Notes under the pieces: model-generated
Database searches by the model: none
Told to the model about the DNA's origin: nothing
Seen by the model: only the letters and a program-made list of their open reading frames with translations
Part shown: positions 36,620 to 48,051 of the stretch, in pieces
Layout of the letters: the number at the start of each line of letters is the position of its first letter
Position numbering within the stretch: the stretch's first letter is position 1
NCBI GenBank assembly: GCA_016719925.1
Contig: JADJYC010000003.1
Span: 124,001-188,000, forward strand
Direction of reading: 5' to 3'
DNA from: Crocinitomicaceae bacterium
GTDB taxonomy: Bacteria > Bacteroidota > Bacteroidia > Flavobacteriales_D > Crocinitomicaceae
Length of the DNA: 64,000 nucleotides
Translations under genes and position numbers: made by a program

Positions 36620-39600
36620 ATGTACCTGATTTTTGACACCGAAACCACAGGACTTCCAAAAAACTGGAATGCTCCTTATTCTGATACCTCTAACTGGCCG
36701 CGTTGTGTTCAGATTGCCTGGCAGCTGCATGACCAATGGGGAAATTTAATTGAGCACAAAGATTTTTTAATAAAACCAGAGGGATACAATATCCCTTTTG
36801 ATGCTGAAAAAGTTCACGGAATATCAACTGAACTTGCTATTCAGAATGGTCACAAGCTTGCAGATGTGCTGGCTGAATTTAATACTGTACTTGCTAAAAC
36901 AAAATTTTTAGTTGGTCAGAATCTCAACTTTGATTTAAATATTACCGGTTGTGAATTTGTCAGATGCGGTATTGAAACCGTTCTCCATTCTTTGCCGGTT
37001 TTAGATACCTGTACTGAAAAAACAGCAGAACTTTGTCAGCTGCCCGGTGGCCGTGGCGGAAAATTTATACTTCCAACGTTAACTGAGCTTCATTATAAAT
37101 TATTTAATGTTCCGTTTGTTGAAGCACATAATGCTACCGCCGATGTTGAAGCAACCGCACGTTGTTTTTTCGAATTGCTGCGCAACGCAAATTTTGATTC
37201 GCAGGAATTAAAAGCGGATATAAATTATTTAACTGAATACCATCAGAAAAATCCTCAGCCAATCCGATCATTTGGGTTGACACATCAGAATCTGAAAGCG
37301 GAAAGTGAAAAAATCAAACTCGCCGCAGTAAAAGAAGAAGTAAAAGTCATTGACATTTCTGCAAACAAAGAAAGGCTTGCAGCTGCTCCGTTTGCTCATC
37401 TTCATAATCATACTCAGTTTTCAATTCTGCAATCTACAACACAGGTAAAAGCCTCATAAAAAAAGCTGCTGATGCAGGTTGTTCTGCCGTTGCCCTCACT
37501 GATACAGGTAATATGATGGCTGCGTTTCAGTTTGTAAAAGAAGCTTTCAAGTACAACAGTTCACTGGAAGATAAACGTAAACAAGCTGAGGCAAAAGGAG
37601 AAATTTTTGATGGGAAAAAAATTACACCCATCGTTGGTTGTGAATTTTTTGTCTGCAGAAACCGGTTAGAAAAAACAAATAAGGATAACGGTTATCAGGT
37701 TGTCTTTCTTGCAAAAAATAAAAACGGTTATCACAATCTGGCAAAGCTTGCATCCATTGCCTATACAGAAGGATTTTATTATGTTCCCAGAATTGACAGA
37801 GAAGTCATTCAGAAATATAAATCAGATATTATAATTCTTACCGGCGGAATTTATGGAGAGATTCCATCTTTGATTCTCAATGTTGGAGAAAATCAGGCAG
37901 AAGAATCTTTGCTGTGGTGGAAAGAACAATTTGGAGAAGATATCTATCTTGAAATAAATCGTCACGGATCAGAAGAAGAAAACAGAATCAATCAAACTCT
38001 TCTGCAATTTCATCAGAAACACGGTGTAAAAATTATTGCCGCCAATCAAAATTTTTATCTCGAAAAAAAAGATTCCAACGCACATGATATTCTTCTTTGT
38101 ATCAAAGACGGTGAATTAAAATCAACTCCAGTAGGCAGCGGAAGAGGATTCAGATACGGTTTAAAAAACAATGAATATTATTTTAAGTCAGCAGAAGAAA
38201 TGAAAAAACTTTTTTCAGATCTACCTGAGGCTATTGAAAATATTTCAGAAGTTGTTGCAAAATGTGAACCGTATTCCCTTTCACGTGAGATTCTTTTGCC
38301 GGCTTTTGACATTCCGGAAGAATTCAGAGATCCAGCAGATGAAGCTGACAGAGGTAAACGCGGAGAAAATAATTATCTGCGTTATCTAACCTATAAAGGT
38401 GCAGAAAAAAGATATGGAGCTATCAGCGATGAATTGCGCGAGCGGATTGATTTTGAATTGACGACCATTGCCAATACCGGTTATCCCGGATATTTTCTGA
38501 TTGTTCAGGATTTTTGTCAGGCAGCCCGCGATATGGGCGTTTCAGTTGGTCCGGGCAGAGGTTCAGCAGCGGGTTCTGTTGTAGCATATTGCACAGGAAT
38601 TACCAATGTGGATCCGATTAAGTATGATCTCCTCTTTGAGCGTTTTCTAAATCCGGAGCGTATTTCGATGCCCGATATTGATATTGATTTTGATGATGAA
38701 GGACGACAAAAAGTAATTGACTGGGTAATTAATAAATACGGTTCAAATCAGGTAGCGCAAATCATTACCTACGGAACCATGGCAGCAAAATCATCTATCC
38801 GTGATACAGCACGCGTACTTGATTTACCCTTGCATGAAGCGGATAAACTGGCAAAACTGGTTCCTAATTTATCACTCAATCAGATCATGAATCTGGATCA
38901 GGTTCAGCTGGCTGAAGAATTAAAAAACAATCAGGATGAACTCAATAAAACGCTTGAATTAAAAGAAATTGCCGGCGGAAGAGATTTACGAAGTGAAGTT
39001 GTAAAACAAGCTGTTTTACTTGAAGGCTCAATGCGTAACACCGGTATTCATGCCTGCGGTGTAATTATTACGCCGGATGACATAACCAATTTTGTACCTG
39101 TTGCACTGGCCAAAGATTCAGACATGTTCTGTACCCAGTTTGACAACTCAGTTGCTGAAGATGCAGGTTTGCTGAAGATGGACTTTCTTGGTTTGAAAAC
39201 ATTAACTCTGATTAAAGATGCAGTAAAAATTATCAGAGACAGACATAGAGTTGAACTGGATCCGGATAATTTTCCGGTAGATGATGTGAAAACTTATGAA
39301 TTATTTCAGCGTGGTGAAACAGTTGGAATATTTCAGTATGAGTCGCCGGGGATGCAAAAATATCTGCGGGAATTAAAACCAACTGTTTTTGCAGATTTGA
39401 TTGCGATGAATGCCCTTTACCGACCAGGACCTCTGGAGTACATTCCGTCTTTTATCAAACGTAAACATGGTGTTGAACCCATCGTTTATGATCTGGAAGC
39501 GAACAAAGAATATCTGGAAGAAACTTACGGAATTACTGTTTATCAGGAGCAGGTAATGTTGCTATCACAAAGTATTGCCGGTTTTTCAAAAGGTGAAGCA

Positions 39601-40982
39601 GATACGCTGCGAAAAGCGATGGGGAAAAAGAGTTTTGAGACGCTGGCTAAAATGAAACCCAAATTTCTGGAACAAGGTTCATCACGGGGTCACGACAAAA
39701 AAATTCTGGAAAAAATGTGGACTGACTGGGAGGCATTTGCATCCTATGCATTCAACAAATCACATTCAACCTGTTATGCCTGGGTAGCTTATCAGACTGC
39801 TTATCTCAAAGCTCATTATCCGGCTGAATACATGGCGTCGGTGCTCAGTAATAACATGGGAGATATTAAAACCGTTTCCTTTTTTATGGAAGAGTGCAGA
39901 CGGGCACAGATACCGGTTCTTGGACCGGATGTAAACGAATCAGAATACAAATTCACCGTAAACAAACAGGGCGCAATTCGTTTTGGATTGGGTGCAATTA
40001 AAGGAGTTGGAAGTAAACCGGTTGATGATATTATTGAAGCAAGAAAAAAAGGTGAATTCAAATCTGTTTTTGATTTTGCATCACGTGTAAATCTGAGAAC
40101 CTGCAATAAACGTGTTTTTGAAAGTCTTGCCTTGTCAGGTGCATTTGATTCTTTTACCAATATTCACAGAGCACAATATTTTGCAGAAGATGCAAGCGGT
40201 AAAATTTTTCTGGAAAACATTCTGAAGTTTGGTTCAAAAACACAAGAGGGTGAAGATCCTTCTCAGGTTTCATTGTTTGGCGGATCATCTGCGGTTGATA
40301 CTCCGGCACCGGAACCTCCGCGTGTACCTGAATGGCCGGCATTGACAAAACTCAGTAAAGAAAAAGAAGTAGTTGGGATTTATATTTCAGGACATCCGCT
40401 GGATGATTATAAACTGGAGATGGAAAGTTTCTGTAAAGGAACTGTTTCAGATTTAAATAAAGTAGATGAATTAATTAATCAGGAACTCCGCATAGCAGGT
40501 GTAATTACAGATGTTCAGCACCGCACAACAAAACACGGAGCTCCGTTTGGTGTATTTGATATTGAAGATTATTCTGATACGAGCAAACAATTTTTGTTCA
40601 GTGAATCATACATGAAATTCAAACACATGTTAAGTGTTGGAACATTTGTTTTTATGACAGGTAAAATTCAGCCTAAAAAATACAACGATGGTTTTGAGTT
40701 CAAAATTCATTCCATGGATTTATTGGGTGAAGTACGTGAAAGACGCGCCAGATCAATTGTGCTTTCAGCAGAATATTCTGACATCACCGATCAGGGAATT
40801 GATGATTTGTACAATGTTATTCTTGAACATCACGGCAATGTGCAGCTGAAGTTTCATGTGAAAGATCACAAATCAAATACGGTTTTAAAAATGCCTTCCC
40901 GTCAGATTAAAGTAAATCCGATAATGAATTTCTCAGCAAGGTGAATAATCTGAAAGTATTTGCATGTAAGCTGGAAGCATAG
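36620..40982 (+). CDS. dnaE: DNA polymerase III alpha subunit with N-terminal proofreading exonuclease (two frameshifts)
   Basis: The replicative polymerase, about 1454 aa. Residues 1-200 are a DEDDh 3'-5' exonuclease: LIFDTETTGLPK, KVHGISTE, GQNLNFDLNI and HNATADVEATARCFFELL. Then come a PHP domain (FAHLHNHTQFSIL), the polymerase core with the catalytic acids in MPDIDIDFDDEGRQKVIDW, GPGRGSAAGSVVAYC, and an OB-fold. A likely clamp-binding motif is QVSLFGG near residue 1215. The frame breaks near 37458 (restoring LIKKAADAGCSAVALTDTG) and near 40924; the second restores EFLSKVNNLKVFACKLEA and moves the stop to TAG 40980-40982. Both sit in an essential gene, so they are read as errors. The gene is flanked by terminators. 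Confidence 0.94.
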
Positions 40983-41010
40983 ATTTTATTGTTCTGAAAA
41001 AGATTTTAAA

Positions 41011-41042
41011 AAAGAGGCTGTCATATCTGACAGCCTCTTTTA
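41011..41042. terminator. Bidirectional terminator between dnaE and the convergent gene
   Basis: Perfect 13-bp arms AAAGAGGCTGTCA and TGACAGCCTCTTT with a 4-base loop. T residues follow on plus and the A-rich 41004-41013 gives T on minus, so it can serve both convergent genes. Confidence 0.88.
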
Positions 41043-41060
41043 ATATTATCCTTGAGAATA

Positions 41061-41578
41061 TTAATCAAGAATTTCAAATGAGTTGATGAATCTTGCTTCA
41101 GCACCATGGTCATATGATTTTTTAAAGCCAAGAATCAAAAATTGCCATTCAAAAGTATCCTGAATCAATACATAGTAATTTCCAATATATCCTTTGAAAT
41201 CACCGCTGCATTTTAATGTGCTGATAAGTCCGGTGTCTTCACCTACACTCCAGTTGGTAATGTATTTGGCATTGAATTTTGATCCGAATGCTTCACAGAT
41301 TCTCAGTACTTCTGAACCTTCCTGATACAAATTATCATCTTCAGAAACACCTTCTGTATAAATAAATACGTTTCCGATTAACAACATATCTCCATAAGAA
41401 CAGGAAAGAGAAAAGTAATAGTACCAGTCTCTTCATCCTCTTCACGCTCTACTTCATATTCACCCGGAAAAGTAATTTTCAGACGGGCTTCTTCACTTTC
41501 ATACGTTTCACCGGCAAAAGAATTTGAACCGATAAATGCCAATCCAAACATGGCCAATGATAACATCGATTTTTTCAT
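41061..41578 (-). CDS. Hypothetical secreted protein (one frameshift)
   Basis: About 172 aa. Signal peptide MKKSMLSLAMFGLAFIGSNSFA, then a short domain EEARLKITFPGEYEVEREEDEETGTI. A frameshift near 41405 splits it; in the second frame it continues SCSYGDMLLIGNVFIYTEG and ends GAEARFINSFEILD. The pattern (a strand-rich domain with final FINSFEI-type segment) resembles small secreted proteins found in several Bacteroidota, where a domain tests a change in an exported protein on stress, but I recognise no named family. No enzymatic motif. Confidence 0.6.
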
Positions 41579-41663
41579 AACAATCTAAATTAAAATTTTT
41601 AACTAACAGCGCTAAATTAAATCCTTTAAGGCGCATTATTTATACGGTAAATACCGTAACATT

Positions 41664-43724
41664 TCAAATATAATTAATATTCTTTGAAATTGAGGTTTGC
41701 GCCAGTACAAACAATAAAAAAGTATATTCCATAGCTATTTCACGGAGCTGTTCAAATCTTCCTGAAGCTCCTCCATGACCGGCTTTCATATTAGTTTCAA
41801 GTAATAAAATATTGGTATCCGTTTTTAATTCTCTCAGTTTGGCAACATATTTTGTTGGCTCCCAGTATTGAACCTGTGAGTCATGTAATCCGCTTGTGAC
41901 CATCATGGCAGGATAATTTTTTGCCGCAATGTTATCATACGGTGAATAGGATTTCATGTATTTGTAAAACTTCAGTTCATTTGGATTTCCCCACTCATCA
42001 TATTCACCGGTTGTCAGCGGAATAGTATCATCCAGCATGGTTGTTACCACATCTACAAAAGGAACATTTGAAATAATGCCGCGCCATAAATCAGGACGCA
42101 TATTTGAAACAGCACCCATCAGTAATCCTCCCGCGCTGCCACACATTGCAAATACTTTTGATTTATCTGCATATTTCATTTTAACAAGACTTTCAGCACA
42201 GGCAATAAAATCGTGAAATGTATTTTTCTTTTTCAGCAGCTTGCCGTTGTCATACCATTGTCTTCCCAAATCTTCACCACCCCGGATATGTGCGATTGCA
42301 AAAACAAATCCGCGGTTAAGCAAACTCAACCGGGCTGAACTGAAATACGGATCTATATTTGAACCATAAGATCCGTAAGCATATAACAACAACGGATTTT
42401 TTCCACGTTTTGTAAAATGATCTTTGTGATAAACCAATGAAACAGGAACCTTAACACCATCATGTGATTTAATCCAAACGCGTTCTGATTTATAATCTTT
42501 TGCTTTAAATCCTCCCAGCACTTTTGTCTGACCTGCAATTACCTTTTCCAGATTTTTCAGATCAATATCATACGTTGTATGCGGTGTAGTTAAACTGCTG
42601 TAACCAACCCTAAGTGTGGTTGATTTCCATTCAGGATTTGTTCCAAGATAAAGTGTGTAGGTTTGTTCAAACGGCGGAATAAAACGATGACGGTAACTTT
42701 TGGTATTATATATTCTCAGACGTGTAAGACCATCCTTTTTTTCCTGCACTGCCAGATACTTTTCATACACTTCAAAATCTTCAATCAGCACTTTTGGATC
42801 ATGTTTCTGAATGATTTTCCAGTCTTTGATTTCACGTTTTGAAAGTGGACAAGAAACAAGTTTAAAGTTGGACGCTTTGTGATTTGTCTTAATTACAAAA
42901 ATATCACCCGATGATTCAGGATAATATTCATGTCCTTTTTGTTTTTTCAGAAAAATCCGGAACGGTTTATCATCATTGGCAGATTTAAATCTGAATTCAG
43001 TTGTTGTTGATGAATAGGATCCTGAAAAAATGATGTTATCATCTTTTGATTTTGAAACACCACAGATAAATGTTTCATCTTTCTCTGTATAAACCGTGTG
43101 ATGTTTTTTATCACCCAGTGTCCATTTTTTTACTTCAAATGGTCTGAGCGTAGTAAGATCTTTTTTTGTATAAAAGAACGTATTTGTTTTATTCAGCCAG
43201 GCCATATCGCTACCGGCATTTTCAATAGTTTCTGAAAGAATTTTTCCTGATTTGAGATTTTTAAAGCTGATACGATACAATCTCCGTCCGGTCAGATCTT
43301 CTGCAAAAGCCAGCCACTCATTATCCTGACTGATTGAAAAAGAAACCAGTTCATAATAGTCCATTTTTTTTGCGCGGATATTTGCGTCAATCAGAATTTC
43401 TTCTTTTGCTTTTACTGTTTCTTTTTTGCGGCAGAAAATCGGATGTTCCTTTTTCTTTTCATAGCGTTCATAATACCAGTATCCGTTTTTGAAATAAGGA
43501 GCTGTTGCTTCCTCTTCACGCATTCTGGATTTCATTTCACGGTAAATTTTATCCTGAAGTTTTGCCGTTGGTTTGAGTACAGATTTACAGTATGAATTTT
43601 CTTTTTTAAGATAATCAATCACTTCCGGATTGCTGCGGTCATTCATCCAGAAATAATTGTCAATCCGCTTATCGCCATGTTTGATCAGAATTTTTGGCTT
43701 TTTTGCGGCAACAGGTATTTTCAT
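41664..43724 (-). CDS. ptrB: S9 family oligopeptidase (protease II / oligopeptidase B type)
   Basis: A 686-aa serine peptidase of the prolyl oligopeptidase clan, cleaving short peptides, in the oligopeptidase B type after basic residues. An N-terminal beta-propeller (residues about 60-400) is followed by the alpha/beta-hydrolase domain: nucleophile Ser in FAMCGSAGGLLMG near residue 530, Asp in MVTSGLHDSQVQYWEP, His in MKAGHGGASGRFEQLRE. The substrate-entry blocks NPLLLYAYGSYG and FAIAHIRGGEDLGRQWYDNGK are typical of PtrB. No signal peptide, so it is cytoplasmic. Lies 8 bp after the corrected end of the L,D-transpeptidase gene in the same orientation. The frame is intact. Confidence 0.9.
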   Translation of the reverse strand: MKIPVAAKKPKILIKHGDKRIDNYFWMNDRSNPEVIDYLKKENSYCKSVLKPTAKLQDKIYREMKSRMREEEATAPYFKNGYWYYERYEKKKEHPIFCRKKETVKAKEEILIDANIRAKKMDYYELVSFSISQDNEWLAFAEDLTGRRLYRISFKNLKSGKILSETIENAGSDMAWLNKTNTFFYTKKDLTTLRPFEVKKWTLGDKKHHTVYTEKDETFICGVSKSKDDNIIFSGSYSSTTTEFRFKSANDDKPFRIFLKKQKGHEYYPESSGDIFVIKTNHKASNFKLVSCPLSKREIKDWKIIQKHDPKVLIEDFEVYEKYLAVQEKKDGLTRLRIYNTKSYRHRFIPPFEQTYTLYLGTNPEWKSTTLRVGYSSLTTPHTTYDIDLKNLEKVIAGQTKVLGGFKAKDYKSERVWIKSHDGVKVPVSLVYHKDHFTKRGKNPLLLYAYGSYGSNIDPYFSSARLSLLNRGFVFAIAHIRGGEDLGRQWYDNGKLLKKKNTFHDFIACAESLVKMKYADKSKVFAMCGSAGGLLMGAVSNMRPDLWRGIISNVPFVDVVTTMLDDTIPLTTGEYDEWGNPNELKFYKYMKSYSPYDNIAAKNYPAMMVTSGLHDSQVQYWEPTKYVAKLRELKTDTNILLLETNMKAGHGGASGRFEQLREIAMEYTFLLFVLAQTSISKNINYI

Positions 43725-43731
43725 ATGCTGA

Positions 43732-45329
43732 TCAGATGGGGATTAACCTTTTAAAAGAATTTTTCAGGTATTTTACATCTCTCCCGTAGACTGTCAGGAT
43801 GGAACCGGATATTGGCAGCGCTGTCTGCACTTGCGGTGAAATATTCAATATACACTTCAAACGGATCCTGCACCAATACTGCGCTGAATACCTCTTCCAA
43901 TAATACTGTCTAATGAATCAGCCGGAACTTTACTTTCATCCACCCGCAATAATTCTTTGCCTAATTCAAACGGCTGATGCAGACGAATACAACCATGAGA
44001 ATATGCTCTCACATCATTTGCAAACAAACTTTTTGAAGGTGTGTCATGAATAAAAACCATGTGTTCATTTGGGAACATAAATTTCAATCTTCCCAAACTA
44101 TTTCCGCCGCCGGCATCCTGTCTTACTTTATAGCCACCAAAGGTACCTTGCTTAACTGCATTCCAGTTAACAGTTGACGGTTCCACCTGCTGACCATCTT
44201 TAAAAACCTTGTATCCGCGTTTACTGAAATAGGCAGAATCTTTTCTGGCACCATATAAAATTTCTGTAGAAGAAATAGAAAAAGGAACACTCCAGAAAGG
44301 ATTTGTAATCATCTGTTTCATCTCTGCATGAAACTCAGGAGTTGGTGTATCCATAGCTCCTACAACTACTTTATGTTTTCTTTTTGTTTGACCATCCACA
44401 ATAAAATACAAAGCAAATTCAGGAATATTTACACGGATATATTTATCCGGAAACGCATCATGCCATCTCCATTTTTCAAGACTCAAAGCAGCCTGGTAAA
44501 AACGATCCAGATTACTTTTTTCAAGAGCTTTTCCTGTCCATTTTCCTACAACTGCATCTGAATTCAGATTATTGAACTGCTGAAATACTTTGAGTTTTTC
44601 GAGAAAAACTGAATCGTTGGCAGACTCAGTACTATCCAAAAAAGCATGCCCTAACAATGCTTTACGCGCTTCAGTATAACACAAAACTGAATCTTCTTTA
44701 AATGCCGGTATGTGATAATGATTGGTGTCTAACGGATAGGTATCCAGAAATGCAGTCAGTCCTTTTTGGAGTTGTTTATATTCCCAAAAATCTGGTTGTA
44801 TTGAATCAATCAGCTCAGTTATTTTTTTTCCGTCTCTGATTTTATCCAATTCTGTTTCCAAACTGAAATCAAGAGAATCTTTTTTCCAGACATACTTCAA
44901 ATTTGTCTCATCCAGACAACCCACACTGACATGTGTAGTAAAAAGAAAAAAGGCATTGGTCAGTATCATCTCTGCATCCAGCAGTGATGAATCCTTCATT
45001 CTTTTCAGTTTAGAAAAATGATACATCTCCGGCAGCAAACCATAATCTCTTGAGTTTTCTACCAGATTATACATTTCAATTCCGGCAGAAGTAAGCGAAT
45101 CTTTTCTTATCCAAAGAGGAACAAAATCTTTGCCTTTATAATAGTCCAGAACAGCAGCACCTGCAAGCAGTGTATCAGTGCCATAAATCAACGAAGTCTT
45201 ATCACTGAATTTATCTTTCAGTTCTTCACTCAGCTCAATCTGCTCTTTTTCAATTTCTGTTTTACCTGAATTACAGGCAGTAATTGTAACGAAAAGTGAA
45301 AAAATAAGTATAAGTCTCAGGTAGTTCAT
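43732..45329 (-). CDS. L,D-transpeptidase lipoprotein, YcbB/LdtD type (C-terminal frameshifts)
   Basis: Forms 3-3 cross-links or attaches proteins in peptidoglycan. Signal with lipobox (LFVTITACNSG, Cys19), then the scaffold region with VLDYYKGKDFVPLWIRKD, a peptidoglycan-binding-type segment VFLEKLKVFQQFNNLNSDAVVGKWTGKALEKS, and the YkuD catalytic domain: MVFIHDTPSKSLF and RAYSHGCIRLHQPFELGKELL, where Cys near residue 447 is the nucleophile. The first stop is at 43857, but continuing in another frame gives QDPFEVYIEYFTASADS and later VYGRDVKYLKNSF, a normal family C-terminus, so the true end is probably TGA 43732-43734 after two frameshifts. Confidence 0.85.
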
Positions 45330-45389
45330 TCACCAAAATATAATGCAAGATAGTTAAAACTAACTCATCTCTAAAAATCAGGAATACAA

Positions 45390-46037
45390 ATGTATATCAC
45401 CTATTTATTATTAGCTGCAACCATCCTGATTTCTGTCAAGGGATTTAATGATTATTCATTCCGTGACCGGTTTATGCTTAACCCGTATCTGATCACACAT
45501 GAAAATGCCTGGTACCGCTCATTTACACATGCCTTTTTGCACGGTGATTTTATGCACCTGGCGTTCAATATGTTTGCCCTTTTACATTTTTGCTGTTTCG
45601 GTTACACCGGATATGGGAAATTTTGAATCATACAGCCTTGAACCTGAATTAATTAGAAGATACGGAAATAAGGGTTATCTGTATTTTGGAATGCTTTATC
45701 TGGGGGGAATATTATGCTCCACTTTCTGGACAATTGCCAAATACAAAACAATCCGGGATACAATGCCCTTGGGGCTTCAGGAGCAGTTTCGGCGGTAATA
45801 TTTGCGTATATTCTATTAAATCCGATGACTGAAATGGGAGTTTTTCCTTTTCCTCCAATTATTCCGGCGTTTATTTTTGGGCCGCTATTATTGATTTCAG
45901 AATATTTTCTGGCCAAAAGAGGCGGAACCGGTATTGCGCATGAAGCCCATATTGCCGGAGCTATATTTGGTATTGCCTTTATGGCCGTAGTGGATTTCGA
46001 TCTGATTCTCAACTTTTTTGATAACTTTAGGTTGTGA
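45390..46037 (+). CDS. Rhomboid family intramembrane protease, second copy (two frameshifts)
   Basis: About 215 aa when the three frames are joined. The first part has HENAWYRSFTHAFLHGDFMHLAFNMFAL, the rhomboid loop-1/TM2 block with the oxyanion Asn. The second frame continues FESYSLEPELIRRYGNKGYLYFGMLYLGGIL, and the third holds the catalytic GxSG in NALGASGAVSAVIFAYIL and the catalytic His in HEAHIAGAIFGIAFMAVVD. Breaks lie near 45595 and 45715. Divergent from the L,D-transpeptidase gene; its end overlaps the next start by 4 bp (GTGA). Confidence 0.82.
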
Positions 46038-46885
46038 GCGCTTATGTAAATAATAACGGGGTTCTTGTGCCCACGGAATCTTACTCTATCAAGGCCGGAA
46101 ACAGAGCTTATATTTACGGTGATGGTCTTTTTGAATCTATACGGGTTGTTAACGGACACCCGATTAACATGGAAAATCATTACAAACGGCTTGCAGAAGG
46201 AATGAAAACCCTGAGAATTTCAATGTCTGCAGAATTCAGTCCGGCTTTTTTCTCCAATGAAATTGTATCACTCTGTGAACAGAATAAAATAGAAAAAGGC
46301 GGACGGGTCAGATTATCTATAGACCGGAAACAAGGAGGATTTTTTATGCCTCACAACAACGAGGCAGAATATTTTATAGAAGCCAATTCTCTTCCAAATA
46401 ACAAATTCATGCTGAATGAAGCCGGATATAAAATAGATCAGTTTGAAGACATGAAAAAACAAATCAATCTTCTGTCTTCTTTCAAAACCAAAAACGGTCT
46501 TCTTTATATCATGGCAAAATTACGTGCACGCGAATTGGGGCTGGATGATTTGCTGATACAAAATGACCGCATGGGAATTATAGAAGGCGGAAGTGCAAAT
46601 CTGTTTATTGTTTCAAACGGTGTGCTTTATACGCCGGGGCTGGATTCAGGCTGCCTTGGCGGTACCATGCGTATGCAAATTATCAATATTGCGCTGGCGC
46701 ATAATATTAAAGTTTATGAGTGCAATATTTCTCCGCAGAATCTTTTGGTTGCTGATGAAGTATTTCTGACCAATGCTATTGAAGGAATTATTTGGGTTAG
46801 CAGTTACCGTACCAAACAATATGTAAATAATATGTCTCGTCAGCTGATTGAAAAGCTGAATGAAAAATGGCGGGCGAAAGATTGA
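46034..46885 (+). CDS. Class IV aminotransferase (PabC/IlvE/DaaA fold)
   Basis: A PLP-dependent fold-type IV enzyme, 283 aa. The PLP lysine is in LLSSFKTKNGLLYIMAKLRA (K153 or so); EGGSANLFIV is the cofactor-binding Glu/Asn block, and VADEVFLTNAIEGIIWV the C-terminal phosphate site. The family covers branched-chain and D-amino acid aminotransferases and aminodeoxychorismate lyase (PabC); with pabB in the same window, PabC is possible, but the sequence does not decide. Starts at GTG 46034, overlapping the rhomboid stop, and is convergent with yqgE (17 bp apart). Confidence 0.8.
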   Translation: MSAYVNNNGVLVPTESYSIKAGNRAYIYGDGLFESIRVVNGHPINMENHYKRLAEGMKTLRISMSAEFSPAFFSNEIVSLCEQNKIEKGGRVRLSIDRKQGGFFMPHNNEAEYFIEANSLPNNKFMLNEAGYKIDQFEDMKKQINLLSSFKTKNGLLYIMAKLRARELGLDDLLIQNDRMGIIEGGSANLFIVSNGVLYTPGLDSGCLGGTMRMQIINIALAHNIKVYECNISPQNLLVADEVFLTNAIEGIIWVSSYRTKQYVNNMSRQLIEKLNEKWRAKD

Positions 46886-46901
46886 TTAAACGGATATTTG
46901 A

Positions 46902-47492
46902 TTAATTCAGCGCCGGGTCTTTTGGAAAATTTGCAAAGACTTTGTACTTGCCTCCCTGACGTTCCATATAATCTTTCCAGATTGTTTCATAATTGACATC
47001 CATGATATCATCTTCATGATCTATCTCTGATACCAGCCAGCTGTTTTGTTTTAATTCACCGTTAAGCTGTTTTTCAACCCATCCTGAATAACCTAAAAAG
47101 AAACGTACCTGATCAGAAGCAATTTCTCCTTTTCTGATTTTGTCTTTCAGAATTTCAAAATCACCACCTGCGTAAATATTACCCGTAACGTGAATGCTGT
47201 CTGGCAGTTCATCACCCAAAGTATGTATATAATAGAGATTTTTTGAACTCACCGGACCACCAATACTGATTCTGAAATCATCACAAAATGGTTCCATATC
47301 ATTCATGTTATCAAACTCAGATAATTTGATATCGGTATAATTATTCAATACAAAACCAAACGACCTGTCTTCATTGTGTTCACATAAAAGAATAACTGAA
47401 CGATGAAAATAATCATTGTCCATAAAAGGCTCTGTTATCAACAGCCTTCCTTTCATTGGTTCCAGTGTATTATAGACATTCAGATCAAACAT
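46902..47492 (-). CDS. yqgE: YqgE/AlgH family protein (UPF0301)
   Basis: A 196-aa member of the YqgE/AlgH family, a conserved soluble fold of unsettled function. Motifs: MKGRLLITEPFMDNDYFHRSVILLCEH at the start, GFVLNNYTDIKL, RISIGGPVSSKNLYYIHTLG and RFFLGYSGWVEKQL. A longer frame begins at TTG 47582, but a -7 element at 47499-47506 ends 6 bp before ATG 47492, so the short form is preferred and probably leaderless. Divergent from smpB. Confidence 0.87.
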   Translation of the reverse strand: MFDLNVYNTLEPMKGRLLITEPFMDNDYFHRSVILLCEHNEDRSFGFVLNNYTDIKLSEFDNMNDMEPFCDDFRISIGGPVSSKNLYYIHTLGDELPDSIHVTGNIYAGGDFEILKDKIRKGEIASDQVRFFLGYSGWVEKQLNGELKQNSWLVSEIDHEDDIMDVNYETIWKDYMERQGGKYKVFANFPKDPALN

Positions 47493-47498
47493 GCCTAA

Positions 47499-47506
47499 CA
47501 AATATA
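47499..47506 (-). promoter_or_regulatory. -7 promoter element for yqgE, leaderless arrangement
   Basis: TATATTTG on the minus strand matches TAnnTTTG and ends 6 bp before ATG 47492, placing the transcript start at the codon. Confidence 0.6.
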
Positions 47507-47588
47507 GGAAATATTCAGGTGCATAATTCACAGAATAGTCATCAGTATAGGCAATAACAGATAAATTTTCTGAAATTTGCAAGTATTC

Positions 47589-48036
47589 ATGTCAGGAATA
47601 GACCTAAAAAATAAACGCGCAAAATTTGAATTTGAACTGCTGGACGATTATCTGGCAGGTATTGTTTTGACCGGAACAGAAATCAAATCATTGCGCACAG
47701 GCAAAGGCAGTATTGCTGAATCTTATTGTATTATACAAAACGGCGAATTATTTATTCGCAACATGTTTATTGCCGAATATGAGCAGGGCACCTATAATAA
47801 TCATGAGCCTAAAAGAGACCGCAAACTTTTATTGAATAAAACAGAACTGAATAAACTGGAACGCAAATTAAAAGACAAAGGTCTGACGATTGTTCCTACC
47901 GTTGCATTTCTGAATGAAAAAAACCTGGTGAAAGTAAAAATACATTTAGCGCAGGGTAAAAAACTTCACGATAAAAGAGAATCACTTAAAGAAAAAAGAT
48001 ACCAAACGGGACATTGACCGCGCAATGAAACGCTAA
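47589..48036 (+). CDS. smpB: SsrA-binding protein SmpB (one frameshift)
   Basis: Binds tmRNA and carries it to stalled ribosomes for trans-translation. The sequence shows KNKRAKFEFELLDDYLAGIVLTGTEIKSLR, GKGSIAESYCIIQNGELFIRNMFIAEYEQGTYNNHEP, RDRKLLLNKTELNKLERKLKDKG and the C-terminal KLHDKRESLKEKDTKRDIDRAM. A frameshift near 48000 (one A too many in GAAAAAAGA) hides the last residues; the true stop is TAA 48034-48036. ATG 47589 is preferred to the longer TTG. About 148 aa. Homologues end in a basic tail, as here (AMKR). Confidence 0.92.
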
Positions 48037-48051
48037 TCAGAAAGATTAAAA

